A stretch of 34,184 nucleotides of DNA from an uncultured Lachnospiraceae bacterium (GTDB lineage: Bacteria; Bacillota; Clostridia; Lachnospirales; Lachnospiraceae): positions 1 to 34,184 of the forward strand of contig CALWLM010000076.1 in NCBI GenBank assembly GCA_944381515.1. The letters are read 5' to 3'. Both the position numbers and the translations under genes were made by a program. Below are positions 7,945-14,009 of this stretch, piece by piece. The notes under the pieces were generated by a model. The model saw nothing but the letters and a program-made list of their open reading frames with translations, was not told where the DNA came from and did not search any database. The stretch's first letter is position 1, and every line of letters starts with the position of its first letter.

Positions 7945-8787
7945 ATGGCAGAGATGAGTGTGCGCTATAAGGCCTATTCCTTTCAGCGCAGCGTGGAATT
8001 TCGTGTGATTCTGCCGGTGGAGGATACAAAGACGTACAGGCCCCATCCGGAGGACAAGCCGGAACGCTTTAAGACGCTGTATCTGCTACACGGCTATTCC
8101 GGAGACTGCAACGACTGGATATATGGCAGCCGGATTTTTAAAATAGCCAGAGATCACAATCTGGCCGTGGTGATGCCCTCGGCGGAGAACAGCTTTTATG
8201 AGGATAATGAGGAAACCGGCGCCCGCTACGGCAGCTTTGTAGGTGAAGAATTGGTGGAGGTGACCAGGAGGATGTTCCCCCTGTCGGACCGCAGAGAGGA
8301 TACCTTTATCGGCGGACTGTCCATGGGAGGATTCGGAAGTCTGCTCCTTGGCAGCCGATTCTGCGATACCTTCAGCGCAGCAGTCTGCCTGTCTTCCGGG
8401 TTTATCCTGGAGGATCTGGCTGCGGGCAGGGCCATGCATCTGGAAAAGGCGGGAGAGCTCTCCCGAATGGGCGGACTGTTTGGCGACCTGTCTCATATCA
8501 TGGACCCCAGCGACAAGAATCCCATGTATCATGTGGACCGGGCTCTGGCCCAGGGCAGGATGCCCAGACTCTACCTGGCCTGCGGAACGGAGGATTTCGT
8601 TTATCCCTCCAACGTCCGGACCCGTGATGAGCTGCTGGCAAAGGGAGCAGAGGTGACCTGGGAGGAAGGACCGGGGGAACACGAGTGGACCTTCTGGGAC
8701 AAGTACATTGAGAGAGCGGTGGACTGGCTGCTGACAGGTTCGCCTGAGGGAAATACAGCCGGCGGGAAGGAAAGCCATGCACGATGA
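7945..8787 (+). CDS. Alpha/beta-hydrolase esterase (esterase D / tributyrin esterase type)
   Basis: Predicted cytoplasmic serine esterase of 280 residues with no signal peptide. It shows LYLLHGYSG (oxyanion hole), the nucleophile elbow GLSMGG with S126, an acid in GTEDFVY and the catalytic His in GEHEWTFWD. The family removes short acyl groups from sugars or thioesters (tributyrin esterase, S-formylglutathione hydrolase, acetyl-xylan and feruloyl esterases). The ATG at 7945 lies 9 bases after GGGAG; ATG 7936 is too close to it. The end overlaps the next gene by 11 bases, showing coupling. In this operon it may remove O-acyl groups that the YdjC enzymes cannot. Confidence 0.85.
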   Translation: MAEMSVRYKAYSFQRSVEFRVILPVEDTKTYRPHPEDKPERFKTLYLLHGYSGDCNDWIYGSRIFKIARDHNLAVVMPSAENSFYEDNEETGARYGSFVGEELVEVTRRMFPLSDRREDTFIGGLSMGGFGSLLLGSRFCDTFSAAVCLSSGFILEDLAAGRAMHLEKAGELSRMGGLFGDLSHIMDPSDKNPMYHVDRALAQGRMPRLYLACGTEDFVYPSNVRTRDELLAKGAEVTWEEGPGEHEWTFWDKYIERAVDWLLTGSPEGNTAGGKESHAR

Positions 8788-9649
8788 GGTAAGCGTAGAG
8801 AGGCTGAATGAACATACCTGGGTGATGACGGAGGGGACCGGCCGCGGAGCCAGGCACTGTTACCTGCTGGAAGGAAAGGAGCAGGCGGCGGTCATTGACA
8901 CCGGTCTGGGCGACATGGACGTGGTCGGACTGGCGGCTTCTCTTACGGACCGGAGGCTTTTGGCCGTTAATTCCCATGGACATCTGGACCATATCGGGCG
9001 CAATCATGACTTTGAACGGGTGTATATGCATCCGGCGGACGAAGCGGTGTTTCAGGAGCACAGCTCCTATGAGATGCGCCGCGCCTACCTGACCGGGCGG
9101 TTTCGCAGCAAGGGCTTCAGTCAGGAGCAGATTGCCTCTGAGGAAATTCAGGATTATATCGAGCGGCTGAGCAGTCTGCCCCGCAGGGAGAATCGTCTTG
9201 CCCTGCGGGATGGACAGCAGATAGACCTGGGAGGCAGGAAGCTTAAGGCGATCCATACGCCGGGGCATACCAGAGGGTCGGTCTGCATCTTGGATGAAAA
9301 CTATGGGGCGGTCTTTACAGGGGACAGTCTCTGCGAGCAGGGCATACTGCTGAATTTCACCCATTCTGCACCGGTGGAGGTATATCTTGACAGTATGAGA
9401 CGGCTGGAAAAGGAGGCCGGGGGCTTTTCTGCCCTCTATCCGGGCCATCAGAAAATTGCTCTGCCTGTCGATTGGATCCGAGACTATCGAATGTGCGCGG
9501 AGGCCATTGTAAGCGGCGGGGAGGAAGACGCGGAGCCAAAAGGACAGAAGGAGCAGCAGAAAGCGCAGGAAACAGAGCAGGTTTCCTGCCTGGGGCGGGC
9601 GGTTATTCGCTGGCGCAGTGATCAGCTGCGGCAGTCTTCACCCTGCTGA
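8777..9649 (+). CDS. Metallo-beta-lactamase-fold hydrolase, copy 1
   Basis: Zinc hydrolase of the glyoxalase II/lactonase-like group, 290 residues. HxHxDH is at H67, H69, D71 and H72 (NSHGHLDHIG), followed by HTPGHTRGS, TGDSL and YPGHQK, giving the full binuclear metal set. The last 45 residues are low-complexity and charged (EDAEPKGQKEQQKAQETEQ) and are not part of the fold. The start overlaps the esterase stop by 11 bases. It is a paralogue of the next gene: both share SLTDR, HGHLDH and a DF-RVYM segment. The reaction is unknown; lactone or thioester hydrolysis in the same sugar route is possible. Confidence 0.85.
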   Translation: MHDEVSVERLNEHTWVMTEGTGRGARHCYLLEGKEQAAVIDTGLGDMDVVGLAASLTDRRLLAVNSHGHLDHIGRNHDFERVYMHPADEAVFQEHSSYEMRRAYLTGRFRSKGFSQEQIASEEIQDYIERLSSLPRRENRLALRDGQQIDLGGRKLKAIHTPGHTRGSVCILDENYGAVFTGDSLCEQGILLNFTHSAPVEVYLDSMRRLEKEAGGFSALYPGHQKIALPVDWIRDYRMCAEAIVSGGEEDAEPKGQKEQQKAQETEQVSCLGRAVIRWRSDQLRQSSPC

Positions 9650-9700
9650 AGACACAGATTTGTAAGTATTGGAACAGAACTATGGCAGGAGGGAAAAGGA

Positions 9701-10522
9701 ATGGAATATTTCACAAGCGTTCCCATATCGGAGCATATCATACGGATCTGTGATCCGGTGGCGGTAGCTATGTATCTGGTGATTGGAGAGAAGGAAGCGG
9801 TTCTGATCGATACGGGCTGCGGCTTTGGCAATCTCAGAGAGTATGTCTCTTCTCTTACAGACAGGCCAGTGACAGTTCTGCTGACCCATGGTCATCTGGA
9901 TCACGCTGCCGGCGCGGCGGATTTTGACCGGGTATATATGAACCGGCGGGACGAGGAGGTATACCGGGTTCACAGCGCCATCGATTATCGGCGCAGCTTT
10001 TATCAGGATATACCGGGAATTCGGGATATACCGGCCAGCGAATATGTGCGTCCGGCGCAGGAGCCCTTTTGCGATCTGCATGACGGTCAGGTCTTTGATC
10101 TGGGCGGAATATCGGTGGAGGCTGTCGCCGTGCCGGGGCATACGCCGGGGAGCATGATGATGCTTATGCCCCAGGAGAGAACGATTCTCTTTGGCGATGC
10201 CTGCGGAGTGGGCGTTATGCTTTTTGAGGACTGGGCTCTGACCGTCAGCGAGTACAGAGACAGCCTGCTGTCCTTAAAGGAGAAGCAGGAACATCGTTAT
10301 GATACGGTGCTGAGAAACCATGGGACATTTGGGTCGACGAAAGGGGTGCTGGATGACTGCATCGCCTGCTGCGGCGATATACTGGCAGGCCGTGACGACC
10401 GGGTCCCGGCCAGGGTATTTGGCCAGGAGGGATTCTGCCAGGCAAAGCGGGTGGATGCCCACGGACGGCGGCTGGACGGCAGAGAAGGAAATATTCTCTA
10501 TCGTCTTGACAAGGCGCGGTAG
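9701..10522 (+). CDS. Metallo-beta-lactamase-fold hydrolase, copy 2
   Basis: 273-residue paralogue of the preceding gene. Metal ligands: LTHGHLDH (H63, H65, D67, H68), VPGHTPGS, FGDACG and RNHGT. It is the last enzyme gene before the regulator, 51 bases after copy 1; a small 7-bp hairpin (9634-9653) spans the copy 1 stop without a U-run. GGAGGG sits 7-8 bases before the ATG. The last ligand loop reads RNHGT instead of YPGHQ, so the two copies probably have different substrates. Specificity cannot be stated. Confidence 0.84.
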   Translation: MEYFTSVPISEHIIRICDPVAVAMYLVIGEKEAVLIDTGCGFGNLREYVSSLTDRPVTVLLTHGHLDHAAGAADFDRVYMNRRDEEVYRVHSAIDYRRSFYQDIPGIRDIPASEYVRPAQEPFCDLHDGQVFDLGGISVEAVAVPGHTPGSMMMLMPQERTILFGDACGVGVMLFEDWALTVSEYRDSLLSLKEKQEHRYDTVLRNHGTFGSTKGVLDDCIACCGDILAGRDDRVPARVFGQEGFCQAKRVDAHGRRLDGREGNILYRLDKAR

Positions 10523-10556
10523 GCTTTTTCAGAATTTGCAGCCGCGGCAAAAAATA

Positions 10557-10585
10557 TTGCCTGCCCGTTGGATTGATGCTATCAT
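10557..10585 (+). promoter_or_regulatory. Separate promoter of the GntR-type regulator gene
   Basis: TTGCCT (10557-10562), 17-base spacer, TATCAT (10580-10585), giving a start near 10592, about 30 bases before the ATG. No copy of the TTGTTTAAACAA palindrome lies here, so the regulator seems not to repress its own promoter directly. Confidence 0.6.
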
Positions 10586-10620
10586 AGATGGGGATTAACC
10601 ATGGGAAGAGAGGTGCAGTC

Positions 10621-11346
10621 ATGCCCGCAGCAAAGTACAGTGCGATCTATCAAAGCCTGCGCGAGAAAATAGAATCTCAGGAGTATGAGGAACAGAGTAT
10701 GCTGCCGTCTGAGCATCAGCTGATTGTTCAGTATGACTGTTCCCGCAATACGGTGCGCCGGGCCATCCGGCAGCTGGCGGACGAGGGCTATGTGCAGAGC
10801 GTCCACGGCAAGGGCGTCCAGATTATCTATCAGCCTCGGCAGCAGAGGGAGATTACCCTGAATAATCTGGAAAGCATGAAAGAAGCTTCGGCACGGAAAA
10901 ACATTCCATACACCACAAAGGTGGTACAGTTCAGCCAGGTTACTGCGGATGCCCGAATCTCCAGGAAGACGAATTTCCCCGTGGGAACCCAGCTCTATTA
11001 TGTGCAGAGAATCCGGTATCTGGATGGAGAGCCCCTGATTATCGATCACAATTATTTCCGCGCCGACGTGGTGCGGGGGCTGACGAAGGAGATCGCGGAG
11101 CAGTCCGTCTATGAATATATGGAGAAGGAGCTTCACGAAACCATCGTAACGACCAAGAGGAGCTACACAGTGGAACGGATGACCCAGGTGGACGAAAAAT
11201 ACCTGGATCTCAAGGATTATAACTGCCTGGCTGTGGTCAGCAGCAACACCTACAATGCTGCCGGCATCATGTTTGAATACACTCAGTCCCGGCACCGGCC
11301 GGACCGCTTCGTTTTCTTTGAGCAGGTTCATCGGAATAAGGGATGA
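10621..11346 (+). CDS. GntR-family (HutC/TreR-like) transcription regulator
   Basis: 241-residue regulator. Residues 1-70 form a GntR winged helix (KYSAIYQSLREKIESQEY, LPSEHQLIVQYDCSRNTVRRAI, LADEGYVQSVHGKGV). The rest is a UbiC-type (UTRA) ligand domain with the TreR-like path IDGEPLIIDHNYF-type segment, SVYEYMEKEL and the C-terminal FEYTQSRHRPDRFVF. This looks most like TreR, which senses a phosphorylated disaccharide. The start at 10621 has AGAGAGGTG before it; an in-frame ATG at 10588 lies inside the promoter region. It is the best candidate to bind the palindromes at 4740 and 4798, with a phosphorylated sugar from the PTS as inducer (inference). Confidence 0.88.
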   Translation: MPAAKYSAIYQSLREKIESQEYEEQSMLPSEHQLIVQYDCSRNTVRRAIRQLADEGYVQSVHGKGVQIIYQPRQQREITLNNLESMKEASARKNIPYTTKVVQFSQVTADARISRKTNFPVGTQLYYVQRIRYLDGEPLIIDHNYFRADVVRGLTKEIAEQSVYEYMEKELHETIVTTKRSYTVERMTQVDEKYLDLKDYNCLAVVSSNTYNAAGIMFEYTQSRHRPDRFVFFEQVHRNKG

Positions 11347-11366
11347 GAAGGCTGGGAATTCAAAAG

Positions 11367-11439
11367 GCCGAAGTGAAAAGTTTATCTCTTCTTTAGAAAA
11401 AAGACATGGAGAAATAAACTTTTCACTTCGGCTTTTTTT
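11367..11439 (+). terminator. Terminator of the PTS/deacetylase locus
   Basis: A 19-bp perfect stem (11367-11385 with 11414-11432) enclosing a purine-rich loop, followed by TTTTTTT. Among the strongest intrinsic terminators in the window; it closes the locus after the regulator gene. Confidence 0.93.
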
Positions 11440-11516
11440 ATTAAACGGGGATTCTTGGCTTACAGACGGGATTCTCGGTTTACTATTTACCCCTGTTCAG
11501 CGTAATACGCAGCATC

Positions 11517-11544
11517 TTGACAAGTAAACTTGGCGTGATATAAT
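11517..11544 (+). promoter_or_regulatory. Promoter of the small XRE regulator operon
   Basis: TTGACA (11517-11522), 16-base spacer, TATAAT (11539-11544). The -35 element overlaps one 15-bp repeat and the second repeat lies just after the start site, a layout suited to self-repression. Confidence 0.78.
11520..11534. promoter_or_regulatory. Operator copy 1 (ACAAGTAAACTTGGC)
   Basis: Contains the palindrome CAAGT-AA-ACTTG and overlaps the -35 box. An identical 15-bp copy lies 32 bases downstream. Probably the binding site of the XRE protein encoded at 11639. Confidence 0.6.
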
Positions 11545-11551
11545 GGAAATA

Positions 11552-11566
11552 ACAAGTAAACTTGGC
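11552..11566. promoter_or_regulatory. Operator copy 2 (ACAAGTAAACTTGGC)
   Basis: Exact copy of the repeat at 11520, 32 bases away, about three helical turns, so two bound dimers would sit on the same face of the DNA. Confidence 0.6.
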
Positions 11567-11584
11567 AAAATGGGAGGTTTTTAG

Positions 11585-11629
11585 ATGGGAAAAGAAGATA
11601 TCCTGGCACGCAGGCGGGCAAAATATTAG
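11585..11629 (+). pseudogene. 14-codon remnant ORF before the XRE gene
   Basis: ATG at 11585 with a very good GGGAGG ribosome site encodes MGKEDILARRRAKY and stops at TAG (11627-11629). It resembles the first residues of small membrane proteins (DUF6442-like, MxKEEILxxSR, from memory) that accompany XRE regulators of this type in related bacteria. It is in frame with the XRE gene, which starts ten bases later. It may be all that is left of a deleted partner gene, or a leader peptide that feeds ribosomes into the XRE gene. The family match rests on only a dozen residues. Confidence 0.4.
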
Positions 11630-11638
11630 GATGAGAAA

Positions 11639-11860
11639 ATGGACGATACATTGATTTTAAGGAACCGTTTAAAGGAAGCCAGAGCGCAAAAAGGCCTGTC
11701 GCAGGCGGAGCTGGCGAAAATAGTGGGAGTTTCCCGCAATACGATCAGCTCGATCGAAACCGGTCAGTTTAATCCGACGGCCAAATTGGCCTTAATTTTG
11801 TGCATTGCCTTGGATAAAAAGTTTGAGGAACTGTTCTATTTTGACGAATATTCTGCGTGA
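11639..11860 (+). CDS. Small XRE-family helix-turn-helix regulator
   Basis: 73-residue Cro/CI-type DNA-binding protein: LRNRLKEARAQKGLSQAELAKIVGVSRNTISSIETGQFNPTAKLALILCIAL covers all five helices and leaves almost no extra domain. Its own ribosome site (AGGATGAG) is modest, while the mini-ORF just upstream has a strong one, so translation may be coupled. It likely represses its own promoter through the two 15-bp repeats. The stop overlaps nothing; an acetyltransferase gene follows after 71 bases. Confidence 0.88.
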   Translation: MDDTLILRNRLKEARAQKGLSQAELAKIVGVSRNTISSIETGQFNPTAKLALILCIALDKKFEELFYFDEYSA

Positions 11861-11931
11861 GGATATTCTGTAAGAGGATGTCCTGCATGAGTCTGCATGG
11901 GAATATTCTGCCAAAGAGGAGGAAAATAAAA

Positions 11932-12510
11932 ATGAGCGAAATTATAGTAAGAGATGCAAAGCTGGAAGATGCAGGGCGCATCTTGGAAATCTATCAGTAT
12001 TATGTGGAACATACGGCAATTTCCTTTGAATACGAGACGCCCTCCCTTGCTGAATTTGAAAACCGTATGAGAAATATCATGAGGAAATATCCCTATCTTG
12101 CCGCCTGCATGGATGGCGTGATCAAAGGCTATGCCTATGCGGCTCCTTTTGTGGGGCGGGCCGCCTACGACTGGTCCTGTGAGCTGACGATTTATCTGGA
12201 CCCCGAAGCCAAGAAATGCGGGCTGGGCCGCAGGCTTTACGAGGAGCTGGAGATAAAGCTGAAAGAGATGGGCGTGTTAAATATGTATGCCTGCATCGGT
12301 TATCCGGTGGAAGAGGAGGATGAATACCTAAATCGAAACAGCGCCCAGTTCCATGCCCATATGGGCTTTGCAATGGCGGGAGAATTTCGCCGGTGCGGAT
12401 ACAAATTCGGCCGTTGGTACAATATGATCTGGATGGAAAAAATAATTGGAGAGCATAGGGAAGGGCAGCCGCCTGTTCGCTCCTATGGGGAGATCCAAAA
12501 CAATCGTTGA
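11932..12510 (+). CDS. GNAT N-acetyltransferase, phosphinothricin acetyltransferase-like
   Basis: Acetyl-CoA dependent N-acetyltransferase of 192 residues. It begins IIVRDAKLEDAGRILEIYQYYV and has the PAT-type YAYAAPFVGRAAYDWSCELTIYLDPEAK segment, an acetyl-CoA loop at CGLGRRLYEEL, and the end HMGFAMAGEFRRCGYKFGRWYNMIWMEK. The start at 11932 has AGAGGAGG before it; the open frame upstream is unrelated. The true substrate is probably an amino-acid-like compound. It may share the XRE promoter, and it lacks a clear terminator of its own. Confidence 0.88.
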   Translation: MSEIIVRDAKLEDAGRILEIYQYYVEHTAISFEYETPSLAEFENRMRNIMRKYPYLAACMDGVIKGYAYAAPFVGRAAYDWSCELTIYLDPEAKKCGLGRRLYEELEIKLKEMGVLNMYACIGYPVEEEDEYLNRNSAQFHAHMGFAMAGEFRRCGYKFGRWYNMIWMEKIIGEHREGQPPVRSYGEIQNNR

Positions 12511-12616
12511 AATTATTGAAAAAGTATAGAATAAAGAAAAAATAAAAAATTAATTGCGATAACAAAACCAGAAATGTCCTGAAAAATATCAATTTCACAC
12601 TTTTTTCACAATAAAA

Positions 12617-12643
12617 TTAGCACTCACCTATTGACAGTGCTAA
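12617..12643. promoter_or_regulatory. CIRCE element (HrcA operator)
   Basis: TTAGCACTC-N9-CAGTGCTAA, differing from the CIRCE consensus at one base of the right arm. It overlaps the -35 box of the hsp20 promoter, so HrcA would repress transcription until heat or misfolding stress. Confidence 0.9.
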
Positions 12644-12659
12644 CAAAGCGTGCTATAAC
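12631..12659 (+). promoter_or_regulatory. Promoter of the hsp20 pair
   Basis: TTGACA (12631-12636), 17-base spacer, TATAAC (12654-12659). Start near 12666, leaving a 140-base leader with a hairpin (CAAGGA 12722-12727 pairing with TCCTTG 12737-12742). Confidence 0.85.
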
Positions 12660-12805
12660 ATAAACAGAACAAAGGAAGAGGGTTTGAGAGGCCGGACCGA
12701 TCCGGACAGATGATCGGAAGGCAAGGACCTCCGGAATCCTTGAAACATCCCGGTTCCAAAGAAACAAGGTAACAATGTGAGACGTAAAAAAAGGAGCGAT
12801 GATTT

Positions 12806-13273
12806 ATGTTGATGCCTAGTATTTTTGGAGAAGATTTATTTGATGATTTCTTTAACGACTTTCCGTTCTACTATGATGATAAGGACATGCGCAAAGCAGA
12901 AAAGAAGCTGTACGGAAGAAGAGCCGGCCGTTTGATGAAGACCGATATTCGGGAGACCGATGACAGCTACGAGCTGATGATGGATCTGCCTGGCTTCAAG
13001 AAAGAGGAAGTCCGGGTGGCTCTGGAAAACGGATATCTGACCGTCAGCGCCGAGAAGGGTCTCGACGAGGATGAGAAGGAGAAGAAGAGTGGACGCTACA
13101 TTCGCAGGGAACGTTATACCGGTGCCTGCACCAGAAGCTTCTACGTGGGTGAGAATCTGACCCAGGAGGATATCAAGGCGGAATTCAAGCATGGTATTCT
13201 GACCCTGATTGTCCCCAAGAAGGAGAAGAAGCCTGCGGTAGAGCAGAATAAGTATATCGCCATTGAAGGGTAA
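12806..13273 (+). CDS. Small heat-shock protein Hsp20, copy 1
   Basis: ATP-independent holdase chaperone. 155 residues: a short N-terminus (MLMPSIFGEDLFDDFFNDFPF), then an alpha-crystallin domain from about residue 45 (TDIRETDDSYELMMDLPGFKKEEVRV; GYLTVSAEK; YIRRERYTGACTRSFYVGE; FKHGILTLIVPK), ending KYIAIEG. AGGAG nine bases before the ATG. First gene after the CIRCE promoter, followed after 52 bases by a paralogue. Confidence 0.95.
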   Translation: MLMPSIFGEDLFDDFFNDFPFYYDDKDMRKAEKKLYGRRAGRLMKTDIRETDDSYELMMDLPGFKKEEVRVALENGYLTVSAEKGLDEDEKEKKSGRYIRRERYTGACTRSFYVGENLTQEDIKAEFKHGILTLIVPKKEKKPAVEQNKYIAIEG

Positions 13274-13325
13274 GGAACAGCATGAAGGGCGGGCCGAGAG
13301 CCCGGAAAGAATGGAGGAGTGAATT

Positions 13326-13760
13326 ATGTTAGTACCCAGCATTTTTGGTGAAAATTTGTTTGATGATTTCTTTGATTTTCCTTGGGACAGAGATTATTAC
13401 ACGGCAAGGACCAATACGAACCGTCTGATGAGGACCGATGTGAAAGAGACGGATCAGACCTATGAGCTGGACATCGACCTGCCGGGATTCAAGACCGACG
13501 ACATCAAGGTACAGCTGAAGGACGGATACCTGACCGTGGCAGCAACCAAGAACGTAAACAACGATGAGAAGAGAGAGGATGGCAGCTATATCCGCAGAGA
13601 GAGGTATGCCGGCAGCTGCAGCAGAAGCTTCTATGTGGGCGATGCTGTAAAGCAGGAAGATGTTCATGCCAAATATTCGGACGGTATCCTGAGGCTGTCC
13701 GTACCCAAGACGGACCGCAGACAGGTGGAGCAGAATAATTACATTGCCATTGAAGGCTGA
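13326..13760 (+). CDS. Small heat-shock protein Hsp20, copy 2
   Basis: 144-residue paralogue of the preceding gene with the same ends (MLVPSIFGENLFDDFF, NNYIAIEG) and the same crystallin core (VKETDQTYELDIDLPGFK; YIRRERYAGSCSRSFYVGD; YSDGILRLSVPK). It lacks about ten N-terminal linker residues seen in copy 1. TGGAGG lies just upstream. A tandem duplication that may let the two form mixed oligomers. Shares the CIRCE promoter. Confidence 0.95.
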   Translation: MLVPSIFGENLFDDFFDFPWDRDYYTARTNTNRLMRTDVKETDQTYELDIDLPGFKTDDIKVQLKDGYLTVAATKNVNNDEKREDGSYIRRERYAGSCSRSFYVGDAVKQEDVHAKYSDGILRLSVPKTDRRQVEQNNYIAIEG

Positions 13761-13815
13761 CGAGGACTTTTGACCGGATATTTTGCAGGCACAGTACCGC
13801 AGGACGATGCGGCGG

Positions 13816-13824
13816 TGATATAAT
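13816..13824 (+). promoter_or_regulatory. Extended -10 element (TGATATAAT) between hsp20-2 and the terminator
   Basis: TG-A-TATAAT without a good -35. Downstream there is no gene, only a small GCATC/GATGC hairpin (13861-13876) and the terminator at 13893. A short RNA of about 105 bases could be made. Could be chance. Confidence 0.3.
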
Positions 13825-13892
13825 AGGCATCTTTCAATATACATTAATGAAAATACAAACGCATCTTTAACGATGCAAAATATAAATCCCTG

Positions 13893-13936
13893 AATATACG
13901 GCATGGCTGCCCCCCTGGTCATGCCGTATATTTTTG
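13893..13936 (+). terminator. Terminator of the hsp20 pair
   Basis: A 13-bp perfect stem (13893-13905 with 13920-13932) followed by a T-rich run. Ends transcription before the GTPase gene. Confidence 0.9.
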
Positions 13937-13942
13937 GCATTA

Positions 13943-13971
13943 TCGACTTATCCCCCTTTCTGTGATATGAT
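13943..13971 (+). promoter_or_regulatory. Promoter of the GTPase-NYN / DUF4317 operon
   Basis: TCGACT (13943-13948), 17-base spacer, TATGAT (13966-13971). Weak -35, good -10; predicted start near 13978, about 30 bases before the ATG. Confidence 0.5.
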
Positions 13972-14009
13972 TATGATTGCGTGATTATAGAACAGAAAGG
14001 GGTATTTTC

